Positions 7,802-16,070 of a stretch of DNA of 64,000 nt are shown here, one piece after another. Where the stretch lies: the NCBI RefSeq assembly GCF_042675705.1, contig NZ_JBHTJJ010000012.1. One strand, 5' to 3'. Each line of letters opens with the position of its first letter. Within the stretch, counting starts at the first letter, position 1. Both the position numbers and the translations under genes were made by a program. The stretch is from Ruegeria arenilitoris. GTDB taxonomy: Bacteria; Pseudomonadota; Alphaproteobacteria; Rhodobacterales; Rhodobacteraceae. The notes under the pieces were generated by a model that had not been told where the DNA came from, did no database searches, and worked only from the letters and a program-made list of their open reading frames with translations.

Positions 7802-9202
7802 ATGGCCACTCAGAAACTCTACGCAGGTGCAAAGCTGCGCGAAATGCGGACGCGTCTGACGCTGACGCAAAAGGAATTTGCCGCCAAGCTGGGTGTTTCC
7901 CTGCCCTATCTGAACCAGATGGAGAACAACAACCGGCCGATCTCGACCACGGTTGTTCTGGCGCTGGCGCAGGAATTCGGCATGGATGTGACAGAGCTGA
8001 GCACCGGCGACAGCGAACGTCTGGTCTCGGACATGCGCGAGGCGTTGGCCGATCCTGTCTTCGCGGATGCCATCCCCCCTCTGGCCGACCTGCGGCTAAC
8101 GGCGTCCAATGCCCCCGCATTGGCGCGGTCCTTCATCGAGCTGCACAAAGCCTACCGCCAGACCCATGAGAGGCTCGCCTCGCTGGACGAGGCCCTCGGA
8201 CGCGAGGATGCCCGTATCCAGGCCAGCCCGTGGGAAGAGGTTCGCGATTTCTTTCACTATTGCGACAACTACATTGACGCGGTCGATCGAGCCGCGGAAC
8301 GGTTCGCCGCCCGCGCCGAAGGACCGGGAGGCATTCGGCAGGCAGCACTGGACAGCCTGAAGGAACGCGGGGTTCAGGTGATGTTCGAAGACATTCCGGC
8401 CCTGCGCAGCTATGACAACGCTACAAAAACATTGCGCCTGTCTTCGCGCGCAGCGCCGCAGACCCAAGTGTTTCAACTGCTGCTGCAGGTCGCGCTGATC
8501 AGCCAGGACAAACTGCTCGAGGCCACGCTGGACTTTGCCAAGTTTCAAAGCGACGAAGCCCGCTCGATCGCCAAGATCGGCCTCGCAAACTACTTCGCTG
8601 GCGCGTCACTGATGCCCTACACCGCCTTTCTGTCAGCAGCGCAGGAAGACCGGCACGATCTTGAACTGCTAAGCAACCGGTTCGGCGCGTCGATCGAGCA
8701 GGTTGCCCACCGCTTGTCCACGCTGCAGCGACCGGGCGCCAAGGGCATCCCGTTCTTCTTTGTGCGGGTCGATCAGGCGGGCACGATCACCAAACGCCAT
8801 TCGGCCACACGGCTGCAATTTGCGCGGTTCGGCGGGGCCTGCCCGCTTTGGAACGTGCACCGGGCCTTTGAAACGCCTGGTCATTTCCTGCTGCAATTGG
8901 CGGAAACACCCGACGGGGTTCGGTATATCTCGATCGCGCGCGACGTTTCAAAGTCTGGCGGGTCCTTCGGTGCGCCAGTGCGCCGCTATGCCATCGCCCT
9001 CGGGTGCGAGGTCCGGCACGCCGAAGCACTGGTCTATGCCGACAATCTGGACATCAACAACACCAGCGCCTACGAACCGATCGGGATTTCCTGCCGCATC
9101 TGCGAACGCCAGACCTGCCACCAACGGTCCGTGCCACCGCTGGAGCGCCGACTGAAGATCGACGCCCATACGCGCGGCACGCTGCCCTACGAAGTCACCT
9201 GA
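7802..9202 (+). CDS. pccR: short-chain acyl-CoA transcriptional regulator (ScfR family, PccR-like)
   Basis: A 466-residue cytoplasmic DNA-binding regulator. Residues 7-62 are an XRE helix-turn-helix (LREMRTRLTLTQKEFAAKLG, NQMENNNRPIS). The middle is an IrrE/DUF955-like region without a clear HExxH motif. The C-terminal part is the DUF2083-type effector domain, with cysteines in CRICERQTCH. This layout is the RamB/MccR/PccR family, which senses short-chain acyl-CoA and controls propionyl-CoA carboxylase. The ATG at 7802 was chosen because an upstream in-frame start would lie inside the MFS gene. The neighbouring pcc genes and the TTTGCAAA sites at 6424-6471 and 7754-7763 make the PccR assignment strong. 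Confidence 0.9.
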   Translation: MATQKLYAGAKLREMRTRLTLTQKEFAAKLGVSLPYLNQMENNNRPISTTVVLALAQEFGMDVTELSTGDSERLVSDMREALADPVFADAIPPLADLRLTASNAPALARSFIELHKAYRQTHERLASLDEALGREDARIQASPWEEVRDFFHYCDNYIDAVDRAAERFAARAEGPGGIRQAALDSLKERGVQVMFEDIPALRSYDNATKTLRLSSRAAPQTQVFQLLLQVALISQDKLLEATLDFAKFQSDEARSIAKIGLANYFAGASLMPYTAFLSAAQEDRHDLELLSNRFGASIEQVAHRLSTLQRPGAKGIPFFFVRVDQAGTITKRHSATRLQFARFGGACPLWNVHRAFETPGHFLLQLAETPDGVRYISIARDVSKSGGSFGAPVRRYAIALGCEVRHAEALVYADNLDINNTSAYEPIGISCRICERQTCHQRSVPPLERRLKIDAHTRGTLPYEVT

Positions 9203-9217
9203 GCTGAAAAACGGAAA

Positions 9218-9245
9218 GGGCAGGATCAGATCCTGCCCCCTTTTT
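9218..9245 (+). terminator. intrinsic terminator after pccR
   Basis: Arms GGGCAGGAT (9218-9226) and ATCCTGCCC with a CAG loop, followed by T5 at 9241-9245. Upstream A-rich bases let it also work for the convergent YdcH-like gene. Confidence 0.85.
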
Positions 9246-9248
9246 GGT

Positions 9249-9488
9249 TCACGCTTTGCTCAGGATCGACCAGATCTGATCCTTGAGCGCGGCCCGCTTT
9301 TTGCGCAGTTCGCCCTCGGCCAGGTCTTCCATCGGCTCAACATTGGTTTCCGCCCGATGCACCATACGGTTGAGTTCGTGATATTCGTCCGCAAGCCGGG
9401 CGAAATGGGCATCGGTCTGCTTGAGCTGGCTCATCAGTTCAACCTTGTCCGGGAATTCCTCGGCCAGTTCATGCGGGGTATGGGACAT
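9249..9488 (-). CDS. YdcH family protein (DUF465)
   Basis: A 79-residue, highly charged helical protein without signal or membrane segments. The pattern DAHFARLADEYHELNRMVHRAE followed by LRKKRAALKDQIW near the C-terminus is the DUF465/YdcH family, a short coiled-coil-like protein common in proteobacteria and of unknown function. It is convergent with pccR and shares the terminator at 9218-9245. The start ATG at 9486-9488 is preceded by a GGAG-type site. Confidence 0.85.
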   Translation of the reverse strand: MSHTPHELAEEFPDKVELMSQLKQTDAHFARLADEYHELNRMVHRAETNVEPMEDLAEGELRKKRAALKDQIWSILSKA

Positions 9489-9614
9489 TCCTGCTCGCTC
9501 CTTCAGTTTGGTTTCGCACTACAGCTAGACCCTAATACCAAAGCTGACTTTGACTCGGATCAATTGAAAGGGGAATGTTTCCTTCGCGGTCGCGTTCCCC
9601 CCCCGGCAATGCCT

Positions 9615-11273
9615 TCAACGCTGTGCCTCAGCCCATTTGGGGTGAATCCATGGTCGGCCATTGGCCCCGGGCAGCGGGTCTTTGCCCAGCAAATGATCCG
9701 ACATCTTTTCGCCCACCATGATCGACGGCGCGTTCAGGTTGCCGTTGGTGATCTGCGGGAACACCGAGCTGTCCGCCACGCGCAGCCCATCCACCCCGAT
9801 GACTCGGCCCTGCGGGTCGACGACCGCGTTCGGGTCGTCCGCCCGCCCCATCCGGCAGGTGCCGCAGGGATGATAGGCGCTCTCGGCATGTTCGGCGATG
9901 AACCCGTTCAGTTCTTCGTCGGTCTGCACGTCAGCGCCGGGCTGGATCTCCTTGCCCGCATAGGGCTTGAACGCGTCCTGGCCGAAAATCTCACGGGTCA
10001 GGCGGATGCAGGTGCGGAAATCCTCCCAGTCCTGCTCGGTACTCATGTAGTTGAAGCGGATCACCGGCGCGTCCTCGGGCTTGGCAGAGCGCAGCGTCAC
10101 AGCCCCGCGCGAGGGTGAGCGCATCGGCCCCACATGCGCCTGGAAGCCGTGCCCCTCGGCTGCGGCCTTGCCGTCATAGCGCACAGCGATGGGCAGGAAG
10201 TGGTACTGGATATCCGGGTACTCGACCCCCGGCTTCGACCGGATGAACGCCGCGCTTTCAAACTGGTTCGACGCGCCAAGGCCGGTCTTGGTGAACAGCC
10301 ACTGCGCCCCGATCAGGCCCTTGCCGAACAGGTTCCAGTATTTGTACAGCGTGATCGGCTGCAGCGAGGCCTGCTGGATATACAGTTCCAGGTGATCCTG
10401 CAGGTTCGCGCCCACGCCGGGCCGGTCGGCGACCACGTCGATGCCGTGCTCGGCCAGATGCGCGGCGGGTCCGATCCCCGACAACATCAGAAGCTTGGGC
10501 GAGTTGATCGAAGAGGCCGCCAGCACCACCTCGCGCCGGGCGCGCACGATCTGCGTTCGGCCACCACGGATCAGTTCGACCCCGGTTGCGCGGCCCTCCT
10601 CGATCACCACGCGCGTGGCAAGGCCCCGTACGATATCGCAGTTCGGGCGTTTCAGCGCGGGCTTCAGATAGGCATTGGCCGCCGACCAGCGCCGCCCTTT
10701 CCAGACGGTCTGCTCCATCGGGCCGAAGCCTTCCTGTTTCTCGCCGTTGTAGTCATCGGTCAGCTCGTAGCCGGCCTGCCGCCCGGCCTCGACGAAGGCC
10801 TTGAACAGAGGGTTCTTGCGCGGCCCCCGCGACACATGCAGCGGGCCGTTGGTACCGCGCCATTTGGGGTCACCACCATGGCCGCCGTCGTGCCAGCTTT
10901 CCATCCGTTTGAAATAGGGCAGAACATCCGCAAAGGACCAGCCATCCGCGCCCATATCGGCCCAGGTGTCAAAGTCGCGCGCATGGCCGCGCACATAGAC
11001 CATCCCGTTGATCGAGGACGACCCTCCGATCACCTTTCCGCGCGGGCAGGCCAGCCGCCGGTTGTTCAGGTGGGGTTCGGGCTCGGACTGATAGCCCCAG
11101 TCATAGATCGGCATGTTCATCGGATAACTCAGCGCCGCCGGCATCTGGATGAACGGCCCTGCATCGGTGCCGCCATGCTCGATCACCAAAACCGAGGCCC
11201 CCGCTTCGCTCAGACGATAGGCCATCGCACATCCGGCGGATCCGGCGCCGACGATGACGAAATCTGCTTCCAT
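9615..11273 (-). CDS. betA: choline dehydrogenase
   Basis: A 552-residue GMC-family flavoprotein that oxidises choline to betaine aldehyde at the membrane. The FAD-binding GAGSAG motif is at residues 9-14 (DFVIVGAGSAG), the GMC signature 1 region reads PRGKVIGGSSSINGMVYVRGH, and the C-terminal HPCGTCRMG and NGNLNAPSIMVGEK blocks are typical of BetA. It lies about 86 bases downstream of betC on the same strand and completes choline-O-sulfate to betaine aldehyde conversion. betB (betaine aldehyde dehydrogenase) and choline transport genes are not in the window. Confidence 0.95.
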   Translation of the reverse strand: MEADFVIVGAGSAGCAMAYRLSEAGASVLVIEHGGTDAGPFIQMPAALSYPMNMPIYDWGYQSEPEPHLNNRRLACPRGKVIGGSSSINGMVYVRGHARDFDTWADMGADGWSFADVLPYFKRMESWHDGGHGGDPKWRGTNGPLHVSRGPRKNPLFKAFVEAGRQAGYELTDDYNGEKQEGFGPMEQTVWKGRRWSAANAYLKPALKRPNCDIVRGLATRVVIEEGRATGVELIRGGRTQIVRARREVVLAASSINSPKLLMLSGIGPAAHLAEHGIDVVADRPGVGANLQDHLELYIQQASLQPITLYKYWNLFGKGLIGAQWLFTKTGLGASNQFESAAFIRSKPGVEYPDIQYHFLPIAVRYDGKAAAEGHGFQAHVGPMRSPSRGAVTLRSAKPEDAPVIRFNYMSTEQDWEDFRTCIRLTREIFGQDAFKPYAGKEIQPGADVQTDEELNGFIAEHAESAYHPCGTCRMGRADDPNAVVDPQGRVIGVDGLRVADSSVFPQITNGNLNAPSIMVGEKMSDHLLGKDPLPGANGRPWIHPKWAEAQR

Positions 11274-11359
11274 GGTCGTGTCTCCATTGGCCCCGACCGG
11301 TGGCGCGGGATGTCCCGTGCGTTGCCACCGGTGGGCGTATCTTCAAAATGTGAAAGAGG

Positions 11360-12868
11360 TCATTCGCCGCGCGGGAAGCGCTGGTTTTCCTCGAGGTTGT
11401 CCAGATTCATGTGGTTGCGCATGTAGCGCTCAGACGCTTGCTGCAGCGGCTGATAATCCCACGGGTAATAGCCGCCCTGCCGCAGCGCCTCGTACACGAC
11501 CCAGCGCCGCGCCTGGCTGGCGCGCACCTCGGCGTCGAACCGGTCCAGATCCCAGCGCGCCTCGGACTTGGCGCGCAGGGTTTGCAGCGTGCCGGCGTGC
11601 TCGGGCTTGTCGGCCAGGTTTTCCAGCTCGTGCGGGTCGGCCTCGAGGTCGAACAGCTGATCGGGATCCAACGCGCATCGGTTGTATTTCCACTTGCCAT
11701 AGCGCATCGACACCAGCGGCGCATAAGACGCCTCGGCCGCGTACTCCATCAGGACCGGCGCCGTACGCTCGGTGCCGTTGGCCAGCGGCACCAGGCTTTC
11801 GCCATCGGTCCACGGGGCGATCTCGGCCATGTCCACACCCGCCAGCGCGCCCAGCGTCGGGGTCACGTCGATGGTCGAAACCGGGGTGTCGATGCGGCCG
11901 GCCGGCAGGGCCGGCGCCGAGATCATCAGCGGCACCCGGGCCGAGCCCTCGTAGAAGTTCATCTTGAACCACAGCCCCCGCTCGCCCAGCATGTCGCCGT
12001 GGTCCGAGACAAACAGGATGATCGCATCTTGCCGGGTGGTTTCCAGCACGTCGAGGATCTCGCCGATCTTGTCGTCCAAGTACGAGATATTGGCGAAATA
12101 GGCCCGGCGCGAGCGGCGGATATCCTCTTCGGTGATGTCGAAGCTGCGCCAGTCATTGGCGTCGAAGATACGCTGGGAATGCGGATCCTGGTTGTCATAG
12201 CCCAGATCGGGAACCTGCGGCAGCAGGTGCTCGCAATCCTCGTACAGGTCCCAGTATTTGCGCCGCGCCACATAGGGGTCGTGCGGGTGGGTGAAGCTGA
12301 CGGTCACGCACCACGGGCGGTCGTCCTTGCCACGGGCCAGATCATAAAGCTTGGCCTTGGCGTGATAGGCGACCTCGTCGTCATACTCCATCTGGTTGGT
12401 GATCTCGGCCACGCCTGCCCCAGTGACCGAGCCCATGTTGTGATACCACCAGTCGATGCGCTCGCCCGGTTTGCGGTAATCCGGGGTCCAGCCGAAATCG
12501 GCCGGATAGATGTCGGTGGTCAGGCGGTCTTCGAACCCGTGCAGCTGGTCGGGGCCAACGAAATGCATCTTGCCCGACAGGCAGGTGTAATAGCCCGCGC
12601 GGCGCAGGTGATGGGCATAGGTGGGGATGTCGCTGCGGAACTCGGCCGCGTTGTCATAGACCCCCGTGCGCGAAGGCAACTGGCCCGACATGAAGCTGGC
12701 CCGCCCCGGCGCACATAGCGGCGAGGCCGTGTAGGCGTTGGCAAACCGCGTTGATCGCTCCGCCAGTTTCTTGAGGTTGGGCGCGTGCAGCCACTCGGCG
12801 GGACCGTCGGGAAAGAGGGTACCGTTGAGCTGATCCACCATCAGGATCAGAATGTTGGGTTTTGTCAT
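11360..12868 (-). CDS. betC: choline-sulfatase
   Basis: Hydrolyses choline-O-sulfate to choline and sulfate, so the cell gains an osmoprotectant precursor and sulfur. It has 502 residues from the ATG at 12866-12868. The N-terminus NILILMVDQLNG contains metal-binding Asp, and CAPGRASFMSG has the sulfatase CxPxR motif with C52 as the residue converted to formylglycine. The C-terminal part contains the choline-sulfatase tail (RWVVYEALRQGGYYPWDYQP). The start overlaps the betI stop by 4 bases (ATGA type), which shows translational coupling. A longer frame to 13072 lies inside betI and was rejected. Confidence 0.95.
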   Translation of the reverse strand: MTKPNILILMVDQLNGTLFPDGPAEWLHAPNLKKLAERSTRFANAYTASPLCAPGRASFMSGQLPSRTGVYDNAAEFRSDIPTYAHHLRRAGYYTCLSGKMHFVGPDQLHGFEDRLTTDIYPADFGWTPDYRKPGERIDWWYHNMGSVTGAGVAEITNQMEYDDEVAYHAKAKLYDLARGKDDRPWCVTVSFTHPHDPYVARRKYWDLYEDCEHLLPQVPDLGYDNQDPHSQRIFDANDWRSFDITEEDIRRSRRAYFANISYLDDKIGEILDVLETTRQDAIILFVSDHGDMLGERGLWFKMNFYEGSARVPLMISAPALPAGRIDTPVSTIDVTPTLGALAGVDMAEIAPWTDGESLVPLANGTERTAPVLMEYAAEASYAPLVSMRYGKWKYNRCALDPDQLFDLEADPHELENLADKPEHAGTLQTLRAKSEARWDLDRFDAEVRASQARRWVVYEALRQGGYYPWDYQPLQQASERYMRNHMNLDNLEENQRFPRGE

Positions 12869-13437
12869 TTTTCGGCCTCGAGCAGGGTCGTCAGGACGCG
12901 CATGGCGTGGGTAACCGCCAGCTGCGGTTCCTCGGGCGCGGACAAAGCGGCGCGGATATACAGACCGTCGATCAGAGCGATCATGTTCTCGGCCGCCTCG
13001 ACCGGGTCCTTCATTAGCGGGCGCAAGGCGTGGATCAGGTTCGACCGGATCCGCGCCTGATAGATCTGCCACAGGCGCAGCGCGTCATCGTTGGTCTGGG
13101 CCAGAACGTAAAAGGTCATCCACGCGGCGATCACGTCGGGGGTAAAGCAGGACGGCGCGAAACAGGCCCGGATGATGGCCTGGGCGCGCTGGTCCGGTGG
13201 GGCGGATTTCAGCTCGGCCCGGGCCTCGGCGCCGAAATCGCCAAGGATGCGCCGCATCGCCGCCAGAAAGATCTGGTCTTTCCCCCCGAAGTAATGGTGC
13301 GCGAGGGCGCTGGACATGCCGGCGCGTTTGGCGATCTGACTGACGGTTACATCGAGGGACTTCTTGGACCCCAACTCGGCAATCGTCGCCCTGACGATCG
13401 CATCGCGCCGGATCGGCTCCATTCCGAGTTTTGGCAT
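12865..13437 (-). CDS. betI: TetR-type repressor BetI
   Basis: A 190-residue choline-responsive repressor of bet genes. The N-terminus MPKLGMEPIRRDAIVRATI is the BetI hallmark, and the HTH covers residues 25-55 (VSQIAKRAGMSSALAHHYFGGKD). The start is the ATG at 13435-13437; a TTG eight codons upstream is unlikely. It is the first gene of betI-betC-betA, overlapping betC by 4 bases. A palindromic operator candidate lies at 13484-13505, about 50 bases upstream. Confidence 0.93.
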   Translation of the reverse strand: MPKLGMEPIRRDAIVRATIAELGSKKSLDVTVSQIAKRAGMSSALAHHYFGGKDQIFLAAMRRILGDFGAEARAELKSAPPDQRAQAIIRACFAPSCFTPDVIAAWMTFYVLAQTNDDALRLWQIYQARIRSNLIHALRPLMKDPVEAAENMIALIDGLYIRAALSAPEEPQLAVTHAMRVLTTLLEAEK

Positions 13438-13483
13438 AACCGCCCCCAAACCTAGTCTCAACAGGACAAACGCTAAGGGCTTT

Positions 13484-13505
13484 TTATTGACTCGTCAATC
13501 AATAA
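13484..13505. promoter_or_regulatory. probable BetI operator
   Basis: Perfect outer arms TTATTGA (13484-13490) and TCAATAA (13499-13505) flank CTCGTCAA, in the gap upstream of betI. The AT-rich TTGA...TCAA layout resembles BetI boxes known in other proteobacteria. Confidence 0.65.
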
Positions 13506-13531
13506 CGTTGCCCTTGGGGGCTCCGAGGCTT

Positions 13532-14440
13532 TTACAGCTTGGGGGCAAGGCTTGGAGGGGTCAAGCCACTGCGGTTCAGGACGGCCTCGCGCCAGGTTAT
13601 GAAACTGACCGCTGCGAGGATCAGCGTCCCCCCGCCCACGACCCAGATATCGATGCCTTCTTGAAACACGAGCGCGCCCAGAAGCGTGGCCCAGATCAGC
13701 TGCAGGAAGGTGACCGGCTGGGTCACCGCGACAGGTGCAGCCTGCAAAGCCAACGTCATGAAGTAGTGCCCCGCCGTTGCAAAACTGGCGATCATGAACA
13801 GCACGCCGATGTCGCGCAGGCTGGGCGGAGTCCAGACGGCGATCGCAAAAGGGATAAGAAACAACGTCGTCCAGATCGACAGATGCGCCACAACAACCGA
13901 AGGCCGCACGTCCTGCACCATCGCCTTGGCCAGCAGGTACGACCCCCCCAGCATCAGCGAGGTACCCAGCATCGCCAAGTGCCCGGCCGAAATCTCGCGG
14001 AACCCGGGCCGCAGAATGATCACAGCGCCCACGATGGCGACAAGCACGGCCGCGATACGGCGAAAGGCCATCGTCTCGCCCAGAAAAAGCGCGGCGCCCA
14101 AGGTCACATAGACCGGCGTCAGGTAGTTCATCGCAGTCACTTCCGCCAACGGGATACGGGTCATCGCAAAGAACCACAACATGACCCCGACGGCGTGTAT
14201 GGCCCCACGCAATCCAAACAAGGCGATATGCCGGCGGGTCAAATGCGTGGTCAGGATCGCCCGCATGGCTGGCAGCAGAAAGACCAGCCCCAAAGCATAC
14301 CGCAGGAACGCAGCCTCAATCGGATCCATCGAGGTACCCAGAGATTTGACCAAGGCTGTCATCGCCACAAAGGACAACCCAGCGCTGAACATCCAGAACA
14401 TTCCGGCAAGCGGGCGGGATTGGGTGGCGATCGTTGTCAT
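13532..14440 (-). CDS. EamA family (DMT) transporter
   Basis: A 302-residue inner-membrane protein with about ten helices in two EamA repeats. The segments GMFWMFSAGLSFVAMTALVKSLG and LRYALGLVFLLPAMR in repeat one, and HLAMLGTSLMLGGSYLLAKAM starting repeat two, are typical of drug/metabolite exporters. The start is the ATG at 14438-14440; the 29 extra codons of the open frame lack hydrophobic or Shine-Dalgarno support. The substrate is unknown. It is on the bet strand but separated from betI by the operator region, and lies 40 bases after the lysE stop on the same strand, so co-transcription with lysE is possible. Confidence 0.85.
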   Translation of the reverse strand: MTTIATQSRPLAGMFWMFSAGLSFVAMTALVKSLGTSMDPIEAAFLRYALGLVFLLPAMRAILTTHLTRRHIALFGLRGAIHAVGVMLWFFAMTRIPLAEVTAMNYLTPVYVTLGAALFLGETMAFRRIAAVLVAIVGAVIILRPGFREISAGHLAMLGTSLMLGGSYLLAKAMVQDVRPSVVVAHLSIWTTLFLIPFAIAVWTPPSLRDIGVLFMIASFATAGHYFMTLALQAAPVAVTQPVTFLQLIWATLLGALVFQEGIDIWVVGGGTLILAAVSFITWREAVLNRSGLTPPSLAPKL

Positions 14441-14480
14441 GGGTTCGGTTGAACACCGAAACCCGGCGACGAACAAGCCT

Positions 14481-15080
14481 CTACATTGCGACCAGCTTCC
14501 AGGCGATCGCCAACATGACGATACCAATCAGCACATCCAGTACCTGCCATGCCCTGGGTCGGGCAAAAATGGGAGACAGCACCCTGGACCCGTATCCCAG
14601 AGAGAAGAAGAAAACGAAACTGGCGGACATGGCGCCGATGGCGAAACCCATCCGGTCTTCATACTGCGCCGAAATCGAGCCGATCAGCACCACCGTGTCC
14701 AGATAGACATGCGGATTGAGCCAGGTGAAGGCCAGAACGGTCAGCAAGGCCGCGCGCAGACTTGTACGCTTCGCCTCTCCGACCTCAAGCGCGGCGCCGC
14801 CGCGCCAGGCTGACGCCAGACTGCGCAGTCCGTACCACGTCAAGAACAGCGCGCCGCCGTATCGCATCATCGGCTCGAACCACGGCGCCGCAGTTGCCAG
14901 GCTGCCGAAGCCCGCGACACCTGCGGCAATCAGAATGGCGTCTGACACGGCGCATGTCAGGCACAACACAAAAACATGCTCGCGCCTGAGCCCTTGCCTG
15001 AGGACAAACGCGTTCTGAGCACCGATTGCCAGGATCAAACTGAAGCCAAGCGCAAAGCCGGCGATGACGGATGTAGACAT
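14481..15080 (-). CDS. argO: LysE/ArgO-type amino-acid exporter
   Basis: A 199-residue, six-helix membrane protein. The N-terminal GFALGFSLILAIGAQNAFVLRQGLRREHVF is the LysE/ArgO signature, followed by DAILIAAGVAGFG and, later, FTWLNPHVYLDTVVLIGS, which are specific to the arginine/lysine exporter branch. It should export basic amino acids. It is divergent from a LysR-type regulator of the ArgP/LysG type at 15165, the usual pair for substrate-induced export. The start ATG at 15078-15080 is preceded by AGGAGGGTCC. Confidence 0.93.
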   Translation of the reverse strand: MSTSVIAGFALGFSLILAIGAQNAFVLRQGLRREHVFVLCLTCAVSDAILIAAGVAGFGSLATAAPWFEPMMRYGGALFLTWYGLRSLASAWRGGAALEVGEAKRTSLRAALLTVLAFTWLNPHVYLDTVVLIGSISAQYEDRMGFAIGAMSASFVFFFSLGYGSRVLSPIFARPRAWQVLDVLIGIVMLAIAWKLVAM

Positions 15081-15115
15081 GGACCCTCCTGTTCAGGTCC
15101 GTTGACTACGCGACA

Positions 15116-15166
15116 GATACGCATGTATCAAATTAAAGATAATGAGCCATAATTAGATTCTCTAAT
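15116..15166. promoter_or_regulatory. divergent argO/argP control region with two inverted repeats
   Basis: GATAC-N4-GTATC lies at 15116-15129, and ATTAGA-TTC-TCTAAT at 15152-15166, the latter overlapping the argP start codon. Both lie between divergent exporter and regulator genes, so they are candidate ArgP sites for activation and self-repression. Confidence 0.5.
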
Positions 15167-16049
15167 GCACTTGGACCCACATCACCTGGCCGCGTTGGCC
15201 GCTATTCTGCGGCATGGCAGCTTTGACGCCGCCGCCGCGGAACTGGCGGTAACGCCATCTGCGATTTCGCAACGGATCAAAGCGCTGGAGGATCGGGTCG
15301 GCGTATCGTTGATTCACCGCGGCACGCCCTGCACCGGAACCCCGGCTGGCTTGCGGCTTGCCCGCCATGCCGAAGACATCGGCCTGCTTGAGGCGCAACT
15401 CAATCGCGAGCTTTCGCTGGAACAGGGCACAGGCCCCACCCGGGTCAGGATCGCGGTTCCGGCGGATGTTCTGTCCACCTGGTTCATAGACGCGATGGCA
15501 GCTGTTGATGATATGCTGTTTGACCTTGTGATTGACGATCAGGATCACTCGGCTGAATGGCTGCGGCGCGGGGATGTCAGCGCCGCCATCTCGGTCGGCG
15601 GGCAGACCGTCCCGGGATGCGATTCCATTGCCCTCGGCACGCTCAGATACCTGCCGACGGCAAGCCCCGAGTTCATGGCTCGTTGGTTCCCTGGAGGAGT
15701 GAATGCTCAGAGCCTGTCGCTGGCACCCTGCCTGACCTTCAACAGGAAGGATGCCCTGCAAAAAGCCTGGATCCATGCGCAAACGGGTAGCCGGCTGTCT
15801 CCTCCGACCCACTTCCTGCCCTCGTCTCACGGGTTCGTAGCGGCCGCCGCAGCAGGTTTGGGTTGGGGGATGAACCCCGCGCATCTGGTCCAAAGCGCGA
15901 TTGCGGATGGCCGTCTGCGCGAGCTTGTGCCCGACACCCCGCTGGATGTGCCTCTGACCTGGCAAGTCGGGCGTATCCTTGCACCGGCGCTTTCACCGTT
16001 GACGCGAGCGGTTCGGAAAGTCGCGGCGCAAGTGCTGGCAAACCCGTAA
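15165..16049 (+). CDS. argP: LysR-type regulator, ArgP/IciA family
   Basis: A 294-residue LysR-type regulator. The HTH occupies residues 3-60 (LAALAAILRHGSFDAAAAELAVTPSA, ISQRIKALEDRVGVSLIHRG). The rest is the effector-binding domain, including DVLSTWFIDAM, typical of the LysG/ArgP branch. It is expected to activate the divergent exporter gene when basic amino acids accumulate. The start ATG at 15165 is supported by the MHLDPHHLAALAAILRHGSF opening common to the family. An inverted repeat overlaps this start codon. Confidence 0.9.
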   Translation: MHLDPHHLAALAAILRHGSFDAAAAELAVTPSAISQRIKALEDRVGVSLIHRGTPCTGTPAGLRLARHAEDIGLLEAQLNRELSLEQGTGPTRVRIAVPADVLSTWFIDAMAAVDDMLFDLVIDDQDHSAEWLRRGDVSAAISVGGQTVPGCDSIALGTLRYLPTASPEFMARWFPGGVNAQSLSLAPCLTFNRKDALQKAWIHAQTGSRLSPPTHFLPSSHGFVAAAAAGLGWGMNPAHLVQSAIADGRLRELVPDTPLDVPLTWQVGRILAPALSPLTRAVRKVAAQVLANP

Positions 16050-16070
16050 CACCATGCTGTGATCGATGGC

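Noticed and set aside
10134..12718. Long plus-strand frames opposite betA and betC
   Set aside because: Antisense shadows with no start context and a composition typical of reversed GC-rich coding DNA.
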